Of a DNA stretch of 64,000 bases, positions 54,369-64,000 are shown piece by piece. This DNA comes from Neurospora intermedia (lineage: Eukaryota > Ascomycota > Sordariomycetes > Sordariales > Sordariaceae), in contig BTPP01000012.1 of NCBI GenBank assembly GCA_037102815.1, positions 372,001 through 436,000 on the forward strand, read 5' to 3'. A model generated the notes under the pieces. It was not told the origin of the DNA. It made no database searches and worked only from the letters and a program-made list of their open reading frames with translations. The number at the start of each line of letters is the position of its first letter. The stretch's first letter is position 1. Made by a program: the position numbers and the translations under genes.

Positions 54369-57300
54369 CTACTCCGTCCCCAACCGATGCAAATTCGACA
54401 AAATCTTTTCCAACACATCCTGCCGACTCAACGCCGTCCCACCATTACCACCACCATGCACTCCTCCCCTTGATCCTCCTCCTCCTCCTCCTCCTCCCCC
54501 CATCCCACACCCCAACTCCCCCTCCTCTCCATCTTCTATCGCACTCGTACTCCCCATAAACACATTATCCCCACTCCTACTGAGCCCTCTCGCCCGTCCG
54601 CTCCACGTACCATTCCCACTGGCTCCCGACTCGAGACCGCCGAGTAAGCCGCCTAGCGTACCCAAGGCACCCAACCCGGCAATCCCGCCGCTGAGGGCAG
54701 CCACGTTGAAGGCGGAGCCAGGGTTAAAGCCTCCTACGCCGACACCGCCAAAGGCGATGCCGCTGAGCGGGGTGGGTGGTGGTGCGGAAAGGGGAAAGTA
54801 GTTCTGGTCGGGGGAGACGTCGGTCGAGGAGAGAGTTTGGGGTTGCAAGGGAGGGGTTTGGAAACCTTGGGCTTCATTGAAGTACGAGTTTTCTTCCACG
54901 TCATGGGCTTCTTCTTCTTCTCCTCCGCTCTCTTGCTCATGGGCCCCTGTATCTGCTTCTGCGGGTATGTTGTCGTGGGCATTTTGTTGGGAGGGCCGTT
55001 GTGCTGCAGTGGCTGGCGCTGGTTGCTGTGAGGACGCATTGAGCGCCGAAGGGAACTGCAGATGGACATTGTTCGCGTTCGTCCAGGGGTTATTCGACGT
55101 CTGCTGTGCCTTTTGAGGTTGACCTTGCGGTGTCGATCCTCTTCCCGTGTCCACACTTAATTGGGTAGGAGAGATAGTTTGCTCTGACGCCTGCTGAGCC
55201 GATTTCCGTTGTCGTCGCTTCTGAGACTGGGATTGCGAGGAAGCTCCTTGACTTCCCTGCCGGCTGTTCGTCTGTGGGGGCTGGCTCAATGGCGATGGCT
55301 TGGCCTGATTCATCTTTTGCACGTACGGCGGCAACGGAATCGGACTATGACTTTGCTTTGTAAACTGCGGCTTTGCCGGCTGTTGCGGCTGAGGCTGCTG
55401 GTTCTGAGCTTGCTGCTGCGATTGAGGCATATGATGATGATGCCCCTGTTGTGTCGGCGCAGGGGAAAACATCTGCGGTTGAGGGCTCCCCACCATTTGT
55501 GGACTCCCCATCCAGATGTTATGACTACCCTGGTTTTGATACTGCTGTTGCCAAGGTCCTTGGTACTGCTGCCTCATATCTTGATGAGATCCAGACTGTT
55601 GCTCAAAGGTAGGACCGAACAACACTGGCGCTGGAACTGAGTGACTTGAAAACGGCGACGACGAATTTTCACCAAATCCAGCGTCGTGCTGGTTGTAAGT
55701 GTACTGGGGTTGCACTCCTGGGTGCTGCGTAGGCTGGCCAGTAAAAGAGTTCTGCTGGAACTGACTATCATTCGGCTGAGCAGACGCCGAGGAAGTGTTG
55801 CGCGAGTGAGCTTGACTAGTCGCTGGCCTCGAGCTAGGCTCCGGAACGTCCTTTCTCGTCAAGGCCTCACGAGCATTCTTCAAGAAGTTTGTAAAGTTTT
55901 CCGCATAGTCGTTTGTGAACTCGGCGTGAACGAGCTTTTTCTTCCCAGTGGTCTCGTCCAGTTCAGTCACAGCCGGCTTATAAGGCGAGTGGTGCTTCAA
56001 CGGATCCCTAGTCTTCGTTAGCCTTTGCTCTCAAAATGTCCACAAGCAAACTTACTTGTTGTTATAAACCTGGAAAAATTCGTACTTTCGAGACACCCTC
56101 TGATCATCATCCGCACACTTAAGCAGCGACGAAGTCATCGGAGCCGGCATGATACCCTCGTCACTCAATGCAGCCCAGACTCCCCGTTTACACTGACTTT
56201 CACGGCCTGAAATCAGGTTTTTCGGAGGCCATACAATTCCTGGGAGGTCATGAATCCGGTCAATGCCAGCAAACGAAAACCTTTGGGATGCAAATGCCTC
56301 AGGCAGGTCTTTCTTGGCGCCTGGCCTCTTCTCGGGGAGTTTGAGTTTCCTAAACTGGGATGCCTTGTACACCTTGAAGGGTCTTGGCTTCGGCAGAGGT
56401 TGCGGCAGAGATGGGGGCTGAGTTTGATCTACCGGCGGCAGCGGTTGGTGAGCTTCTTCATCCTGGGGCTGTTGTTGTTGTTGCCGTTGCTGTGGGGAGC
56501 TCTGAATTGGCTGCTGAGCTTGCAAAGGCACCTGGGGTACAGGAACAGGCGTCTGCTGAACATGTTGAACCTGTTGTTGCTGCTGCTCAGGCAGTACAGT
56601 TTGGACCTGCTGCGGCAAAGGAACAGGACTTTGCTGTTGCGGTGGTTGAGGCTGAACCTGCTGCGGCAAAGAAACAGAAGTCTGCTGCTGAAACTGGAAA
56701 GCCTGGGGAGGCAGCGGGACAGGGGTTTGTGGGTAATTCTGCTGAGGTTGTTGCTGGTAATGCTGCTGCGGCGGTTGAAAATGCTGGAATTGGTGCTGTT
56801 GCTGCTGCGGTTGGAATTGCTGCTGCGGCATCTGCTGGGGCATCTGGTGTTGAGCGAAATGCTGTGGTGACATTTGCTGTTGAGGATACGGTTGAGTTGG
56901 CTGCGACATCCTACGCTGACCGTCGTAGTGCATGGGCTGAGGGCTAAACACCTGGGAAGGGTGTACCGTTTGCGGGACATTCGGTCGCAATTGTGCCTGG
57001 TAGAACGGGTGGTTCTGCTGAGGCACGTATGACGGTGACGGAAGAGGCGGTGCTGGCATGAACATGTGCGACGTATATTGAACGTTGAATTGCGTGTGTG
57101 GCTGGACAGGCTTGCGTGGTTTGTACACATATGGCTTATCCTGCTTGGATGCCAGGGCCGACGACGATGCTGGTGACGCGATGAATGTCTGCTGTTGTTG
57201 TGTCGGATACGTTGCCGACAACGATTCCCTCGGTGCCGAGGCAACTTGAACAGGGTAGGTTGGAGGCGGCTTGGGTATAGTGTCCAGAAAGTTGCTCTTA

Positions 57301-60300
57301 GAATTGTGCTGCTTCCTAGACGGGTTCTCCGTGTATTGCGCTCTGGCTTCCGTAGACGTCGGTCCCAGGTAATGCCAGACTTGATTTTCCTTGTCCAAAT
57401 CAATCTTGACTTGCTCCTTGTTCTTGCCGGGCTCGCCAGTGTGGAATTCGGCCCAGACAAATCCGGTAGAGAACTCATCGCCCTTTCTCGGTATCTCCTC
57501 GACCGGGCGCTTGGCGTTGATCTCCTGCTTGGCTTTCTTCGAGGTCGGCATCGGAATGGCGTTGGGTGATGCCTTAGGCAGCCTATACTCGGACGGGTCG
57601 GCCACAAGAAGCCATTTCCACTCGACCTGAATCCTATCCCCGCTCGGAATAACATCCAGCAGGAGCGTCTCTTCCTCGTGCAGGTTCTCCACCACCACAC
57701 CGGCGAAAATGTTGCCCTGATAGTACTGAATCTGACAGATGTCGTTCTTTTTGAGTCCCTCTGCAGTCTTGCGCACCACAGGATCGTCTTCAAGAATAGC
57801 GCCTTCTGTTTTGCGATCTCTCTTGACTCTGTGGAAGCGGCAGCTGAACTCAAATGCCTGCTCCTTATATTCCGTCCCATCCTCTCCGATAACGGGCACA
57901 TCACCCTCTTCCACAAACACGCCAGCGGCAGCTGCGCATGTGGCATGGTACGCCCTGGGACACTTCTTTTGCGAGCATTGGAAGCAAGCACCCTTCTTGG
58001 ACCGGCAGTACAAGCACTTGAGCTCCAGGCGGGCCTTGTCGATGCCCGCCACATTCGCAATGATCTCTTGGTCGTCGACGGTCTCGATGTATGTCTCGGG
58101 TAGATATAGAGCACACATCCGGTGGGCCTTGCGACCATCGTCCGTAGGCATAATCTCTGCGCCGGGAATATCGTTGGGACATAGACAACACGGCGGCTCA
58201 ACAGGTGCCTTGAGGCGGAAGCGACTTCTTTTCGCTTTCCCTTCTGTGCCCCTGTTGTTTGCCTCCCGTTTTCTCTTTTGCCCTGCTGCCCTGACTCTCT
58301 TTCCTCCTCTGTGATCCAAGCCTGATGGCGGACTAGGCAATCCGGTATCTTGGTCTGATTCGTCCGAGTCCTCATCCTCGTCTTCATCCTCATCCTCAGT
58401 AACCTCGTACTCCGTCGACTCGCCGCGCAACTTGCGCTCGATCTCGTAGACATCCACCCAGACACTGTCCTGAGCTTGCGCACATTGACACTTCTTGGCA
58501 ATCTTGCCCATGGGGAGCCAGCTGTCTAGCGCAAAGTTGACAGCCTCAGCGCAGTTGTAGCCCAGGTTGTAACCAGAGTGGTAGCCATACGGGTAGGTCA
58601 CGACAAACTCGCCGGGATAGGACACGACCTTGTTGACCGTGATGCCGTAATGCTGCTTGAGGTGGGAAGGGGAAATCAGGAAGGACTTGTGGCGGAGGAA
58701 CTGGTCGCAGGCTTTGGCATCGGTTGGCCAAATATTCTTCATGGCGGCTTCGAACCGACGGGCATCCGCTTGCGAGATACTATACCATTGCTTGGGAGCA
58801 CCAAAGTGAAGGAAGTTGATGCTGTAAAGATCGACATCCTCCAAATGCCATGCAAAGGTCGCCTTCCACATACCCAAGTATAAGTACGCCGTGTTGACGC
58901 CAGGAACCTTTGTGCCCAGAACATCCAATAGGTTGGGGAGTTTGTTGAGATTCCAATTCTCGGTTGACTCGGCGAACAAGGTTCCGGGGAGATCGGCACC
59001 GTATAGCGGAGGGGCATATGTCAATGTCTTCCAGTATATCCTTTCCAGCTCTTCGCAGCGCTCGGGCGTGAAGTCGGACACGTCCATACGGTAATCCCAG
59101 TCCTTGAAAGCCGCCTCGTCGATCATGGCCGACCCTTCGCGACGAATGTACTTGCGCCGTGCCGATGTCGATTGCATCTTGGTTTGCCTTGCCTGCTAAA
59201 TCCCATTCGGCCAACTCTGGGAATGCTCTCTTCTTCCTCGCAAGCTTCGTCCTTGATATCCTCCTCCTCAATCGACTCGAGTGGTTTGTCTTCATCTTCG
59301 GGCGGTGGTGACACGGGCGTGATGGGGGGATCGTCGGTTTCATCCGTAGCGGCCTTTGCCGATCCTCGAGTAACCCTGCCTTTTCTTTTTCCTCTGCCCG
59401 TATTTGTACTTGTCGTGGTCTTGTTCGAGGTCGTACCGTTCGCAGCAGGCGGAGCAGCACGGCTTCGAGGAGCGGGCTTGTTCTTGTCGGCATTGGCTCG
59501 TCGCTCTCCTCGTCGCGCAGGGGGCTGGTGTTCGCTCTGATCGCAAAGTTGACGCCATTGGGGCAGGTTGTAGGATCGCTGATGGAGAATGTTGACCTGG
59601 CGATAGGTTCCATTCTGGCCCATGATCTCCTGCTTGATTGGTTCGCGGACGCGGACTTGCTTGACCAGCTCGTCCAGTGGCGGCAGCGCGCTCCTCCATT
59701 CCTCGGGAGGGATGATCTTGATGATGCCGGATTTCATGCCATACTTGTCTACCTTTTCCATCTGCACTCCCCCAAAGAAATCAATTCAGTCAGCGAGACC
59801 TGGTGTCATAGCACAGGAAGAAGACAAACATACAAAGAGTTTGAAATCTTGAAACTGCTTCAGGGTTGGCTTGAAAACAGGAACGTTGTTCTCATATCTA
59901 TCCGGCAAGATCTCGCCAATGTCCTCACTTGGAGACGTGGGGGTGGTTGCAGACGCTGCCCCGGTGTCTGGCTGTTGCGAGTCCGAAGTTGACTCTTTTT
60001 CTTCGCCTTCTTGTTCCTCCTTGATCTGTGTTGTGCTTTCGACCGTGGCCGCGGCGGCAGGCTCATGTTCATGCGACACGCTAGGCTCAGGCTGCTGCTG
60101 TCCGGTTTTCGGATCAGGCAGCGGGTCGGAGCCGAGGTCGAGATCGAACGTATGGTCTTGGTCGAGTTTGTCGGCAACATCGTCATCCAGGTCGCTGAGC
60201 TCGGACTCGGAAGCCTCGTCGGGGTTCATCGCCTTGTCGCTATCAGGTGGCGATCGCAGACCCATGGGCGTGGAGGCTTCGGGGTCGGCGTCGGGGTCGG

Positions 60301-60412
60301 CATCGGTCATAATAGCGTCCGGACTGCTGTGGGCGACGACGAGGTCCTGGGCGACAAGGTCTTGAGCGACGGGGTGGTCTGGCGCCGCAGCGCCATTCGC
60401 TTGGGTGGACAT
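54369..60412 (-). CDS. kdm4: KDM4/KdmA/Rph1-type JmjN-JmjC-PHD histone demethylase
   Basis: Nuclear Fe(II)/2-oxoglutarate enzyme that removes methyl groups from histone H3 (K9/K36 in the family). Exon 1 is 60412-59834, intron 59833-59762 (72 bp), exon 2 from 59761, a junction near 59193 discussed below, exon 3 to 56056, intron 56055-56008 (48 bp, GCTAAC branch), exon 4 56007-54369; about 1,970 residues. JmjN: VPVFKPTLKQFQDFKLF joined over intron 1 to MEKVDKYGMKSGIIKI. JmjC: YAPPLYGADLPGTLF, the Fe ligands in HLED (His and Glu near residue 500) and the second His in GYHSGYN, 89 residues later as in KDM4. An extended PHD (CCLCPNDIPG...CLYCRSKKGACFQC) and a Tudor-like WKWLLVADP segment follow, then a long Gln/Pro-rich tail. 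Exon 2 and exon 3 frames do not join cleanly: either an acceptor at 59193 (TTTAGCAG) with an unseen donor, or a one-base indel near KPR/QSTSARR. Confidence 0.9.
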
Positions 60413-60788
60413 GATACGGGGCACTACATGCGTCCAGGCTTTGCGATTTGCGCGATGATGACGAGGTCGAATGCTGGGACGGGGCGTGCGTGCCGTGTGC
60501 GGATAGTCGGTCGGTTGGGAAACGGGACGAAAGCAAGGCGTCGGGGGTTGAGCTCGCTGTGGTCCGCCAGCCGGGTCTGCCACTCCCAGGGCGAAGGAGG
60601 GCTCGTGTGTAGACGGTAGAGACAGGCTCGGGTCAGTCCCGGTACCCGTCGTGATGAGTTGCTGTTGCGTGCCTGATGCGTGATGCGACGGCTTCTTGCT
60701 TCGATTTCTGTTGAAGAGCGGACAGCCAAGTCGAATGCGCCTGGCAGGCAGGCAGGATAATCGAACAATCGGGCGGTGGGTTTGGGTG

Positions 60789-60810
60789 CTAGGTAGTACT
60801 AGGTAGGTAC
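60789..60810. repeat. TAGGTAGG motif
   Basis: CTAGGTAGTACTAGGTAGGTAC, about 380 bp upstream of the demethylase start. Confidence 0.85.
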
Positions 60811-61020
60811 AAGGACTTGGTAACCGAAAGGCGGAAACGGCAAGTGTCGAGTTGTTCGTTGCTGTTGATCAATAAGATGGATGGATTGAATTGTTCGCAC
60901 TTGTGCCGGGATCGGGCTTCTCTGTCTCCGTCGGCGGTCTGTGTTGTTTGTTGGATGGAGTGTGTTTCAAATTGGAGGAAGCGACTTTTCCAATGTTCAA
61001 TGTCAATCGATGTTCAGTCC

Positions 61021-61048
61021 AGTCTTGTCTTGTCTTGTCTTGTCTTGT
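61021..61048 (+). repeat. TCTTG pentanucleotide microsatellite
   Basis: About five tandem copies of TCTTG in intergenic DNA. Confidence 0.9.
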
Positions 61049-64000
61049 TAGGTAACCGTGACTGCCAATGTTTGTCGTTTCCAGCCGAACGTGTGTATTG
61101 ACGGCGATCAGAGGCTACACTTGCCGCTATCTGCTAGTAGGAGGAACCTTGAACCGACCTGGCGCAGTGACCAAGCAAGCAAGCAAGTGGAAGCGTTACG
61201 GTAACGAGCGGGGGCCCAGGTACAGTACGGCGCAGTGGTTGGTTGGAATGGATCGATGGGTGGTAAAGTGAGGTACGTAGGTTGGGGACGGCAAGCAAAA
61301 GGCAGGCAGGCACTTGTTGAGACCTATCATGGGAGGGAAATGGATGATTGGATGGGTCGATCTGCTTGCAATCTGGGCTGATCAATTGACGACCAGGTTC
61401 AAGTTACCTGACAGTTAGACCTGCCTTCCAAAAGCAGGCTTTGGAGGTTGTCTCTCGGTCCCATCTACTAACAACGGCTAACAGGACAACTTCAATGATA
61501 CCTAAAACCACGCCCGACAATGGAATAAAGCGATAGTGAAAGTGATATGTACAGCTGAGTGATGGGATAGAAGTCGTAATGAGCGCTTCCCTCGCTTGTT
61601 CCATTTGTAACCTGTATTCTGTTCTAGGGTTGTAGGGAAGGAAACCCGAAGGGTTATGTAAGACATTGTGGATTTGCATTCAGGTGGAGGTTGTTGCCCG
61701 ATGACTCTTTTTCCTCGAGCGTCTGGCCCCTGCCGCTCCGGTTTATCATAGTAGATTGTACCGGTCTTGTATAAACCATCGGCCAGCATCGTGTCTACTT
61801 TTCTGGTCAATGATTTTTTCACAATGAAATAATCCAAGAGGAACAATCCAAGCCGCATCGACTCTTCGAATCATCCTCAATCGGTCGTCGCCCTCTTCAT
61901 CATCTTGGATCATCGCGTTGAACGAAGACGGGACCCGGATCGGAGCCCTGCGACTGCCGAAAGCGATACGATACAGACTTGTTAACCAAAGTCGATGGAC
62001 CCACTCGCTGGCTGGAACTGCCTGCCCTGCCCTACCTCGCTGCGTGCCTGCCCTGCCAGATGCCAGATGCGATCCAACTTGCATCCATCTGGGCGGGGAC
62101 TGGCTCCTCCAGCTCGCTCCAGCTGGGCTTACGCGGCTGGGGTGGAAAACTACAGTACCTAACCAATGATGAGAGGACCTCGGAGTTGAGTTGCCAGGTT
62201 GGGGCAGGTGGCAAACTGAAATCCCGTCTCGACTGGAGGAAAATCCGTCCAGGACTGGCGAGCCCCACGTGACTTTCCACACTTTCTTCGGATATCGTCG
62301 CCGTTAGGTCACACTCCAGCCAGCCGGCGGCCGGATAAAAACCAACTGCAGCCCAGGGCATCGATGCATGCTGATCCACTCCCCAAAACGTCACTCACTG
62401 TGTATGTCACTTTTTGTGTGGCTTTTTTTTTTTTTTTCTGCTGTCAGTTGTTCCTCGGTTTTCCCTTCTGTTTGTGGCTTTTGGTTTCTATCGGCCCGTT
62501 GTGTGTGGACTCTTGGCATCTTGATATACCGGTGCAGGCACTTACTTTGTTAGCGCGGTGAAATTGCAAGTGGCACTCGCTTTATCTTTCCTACTGAAGA
62601 TTATTGGTATACCAACGGCTAACCAGTAATATTCCGTATGGTGTCGGTACCGCGCTAACAAAATTAAAACCAGAAGAGGTGTACATATGAGTGAGGCTTT
62701 TTGGAACTTGTCACGTTGTCTCGTCGCATGCGGTAGGTGTGTAAATGCAAAAGCGTGTGGAAGCGGAAAACTGAACTGTATTATCGGAAGAACTTGAACT
62801 CCTGCTGGTCTGATTGGGCTTGGAGGGGCTTTACCACAGACACACACACATGTGAATATCTTGTGTGTCTGTGCATATCGTGCTTGACCCATAGACAAAA
62901 AGTGATGCTATTCACAGGTTTTCACCTAGGTGCTCTCAAAGGGAGGTAAGGGTTGCTGCGATCGCGAGTTGCCAGCGGAGTAACATTTTCTGGACGACTT
63001 CATATACATGATATGGCTGAAGGTTAATTCAACGTCGCGACGACGTTGCCGTTCCCCGTTCTTATACATAGTCTCTGTCCCTTTCAGTGCGTTCATCCAT
63101 TATGTATTATCTTCCCTTTCGTCTCACACCATTTCTTGAAGAGTACGCAATTAGTGTATGTAGTGTACAGTAATTACCCCTTGTCCGATGCCCAGTCCAA
63201 GAATTGACCAGATTAACCCAGCCCTACACTATCATTCGTTCCAGTCCTCTGTCCCCCCCCCGCGCGCGCGCGTGTCATGTCATGTCAAAAGGCGCGACCG
63301 AAATCTCCACTACACCTGCCATGCCATGCCATGCCAATTCAGCCTTAACTCTTATTCCTTACATATTCCTTACATCCGCGATCCGCGATCCCGCGATCCA
63401 TACGATCTGGGGTTGGTTCCCCTCGCCTTCTCGGCATCATGCCCGCCCGCCTACCCGCCGCACGCATGGCATGGCCCCCGAGGCCGGACCCGGACGTATG
63501 GGATGAGAGCATCTCTGGGTTCGGTGAGTGAGTGAATCTAGTATGTAGTGTACATAAGCTTAAGCAAGCAAGCAAGCATGAAAAAGTTGACGTGCTTATT
63601 TATGTATTGTTGTGCCGACCGACCAGTGACAGCTCAGAAACTCAAAGTCAGGGTCCGTCAGGCGTCAGCCCCCTAGGCAGGCCCCCCAGCGATCCCCGCT
63701 TTGGTCTGACTCCTCGAACTTTTGTTGGGCTTGCGAACGACATGGCTGGCGCATCTGACGGCGATTCAACAGTTTGAGCGGGAGGTTCGAGGTGGTTCGC
63801 TGGACTGGACAGTTGACGTCCCGGACCCAGGTTAAGTTAGTTCTACCAGCCCGCGATGGTATGGTATTCTGGTTGATTCCCTACGGTGACCTCACTGGAA
63901 ACCGCGGCACGAGGTGTTGGTTTTGTCCAGGTGTCGATGGTACATAATCTGACATCCCGACGCACACGTAGGTGACCGAGATGCTCACCATTCGGCAACC

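Larger units (their letters stand above)
60413..64000. other. Promoter of kdm4 and gene-free right end
   Basis: No gene is supported in 3.6 kb. It holds TAGGTAGG motifs (60789-60810), a TCTTG pentanucleotide repeat (about 61021-61048), a T15 run (62423-62437) and a CG dinucleotide run after a C run (63246-63271). Longer minus-strand frames (for example 61746-62282) lack motifs. Confidence 0.55.

Noticed and set aside
54061-54801. Plus-strand frame over the demethylase 3' end
   Set aside because: Reads through the hexanucleotide repeat and then antisense to the conserved Gly-rich end of the demethylase.
61746-62282. 178-codon minus-strand frame near the right end
   Set aside because: No ATG-context, domain or splice support; overlapping frames of similar length exist on both strands.
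1-64000. tRNA, dispersed 5S rRNA and CRISPR arrays
   Set aside because: No B-box plus A-box pair with acceptor-stem pairing and no 5S-like sequence were found by eye; the tandem repeats lack spacer organisation, and CRISPR is not expected in a fungal nucleus.

Overview
This window is nuclear DNA from a filamentous ascomycete, most likely a Neurospora- or Sordaria-like member of the Sordariales. The evidence is short spliceosomal introns (about 48-115 bp, GTANGT-like donors, CTAAC/CTGAC branch sites) and typical fungal families: HET-domain proteins, a septin, a KDM4-type JmjC demethylase, an Hce2/Ecp2-like secreted protein and a DUF7514-like protein. Intergenic DNA carries many TAGGTAGG/CCTACCTA motifs and long mononucleotide runs. 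I cannot fix the species. Splice sites were read by eye and checked for reading-frame continuity and, where possible, for family motifs across the junction.

Layout. 1-6131: two head-to-head genes of unknown function (an edge-truncated minus-strand gene and a 1,330-residue coiled, low-complexity plus-strand protein), followed by a 196-bp foldback repeat at 6494-6689. 6132-10830 is apparently gene-free. 10831-13142: a DUF7514-like protein with SH3-ligand motifs and one unusually long intron. 14908-16161: Ski8/Rec14 WD40 protein (minus). 16749-17217: mitochondrial ribosomal protein bL32m (minus). 18274-19407: septin Cdc10. 20486-24808: a large disordered protein ending in an OB-fold-like domain. 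25524-27568: F-box-like protein. 30786-36383: three consecutive plus-strand secreted-protein genes (a choice-of-anchor-B/LVIVD-type protein, a Cys-repeat protein with an Hce2-like end, and a pro-domain Hce2 protein). 41246-43106: amino-acid permease. 45229-45978: small Pro/Ser/Thr-rich protein. 46378-50044: two paralogous HET-domain genes (minus). 51817-52339: a SnoaL/NTF2-like gene with an apparent frame break. 54369-60412: KDM4-type JmjN-JmjC-PHD histone demethylase (minus), with one unresolved frame junction.

The housekeeping genes (ski8, mrpl32, cdc10, kdm4) form no operon-like unit. The accessory interest lies in the orphan divergent pair, the tandem Hce2-like pair sharing one four-cysteine framework, and the paired HET genes. 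Three places (24769-24775, 52260-52267, around 59160-59200) look like single-base frame disruptions. Two lie in homopolymers, so they could be assembly errors or real breaks.
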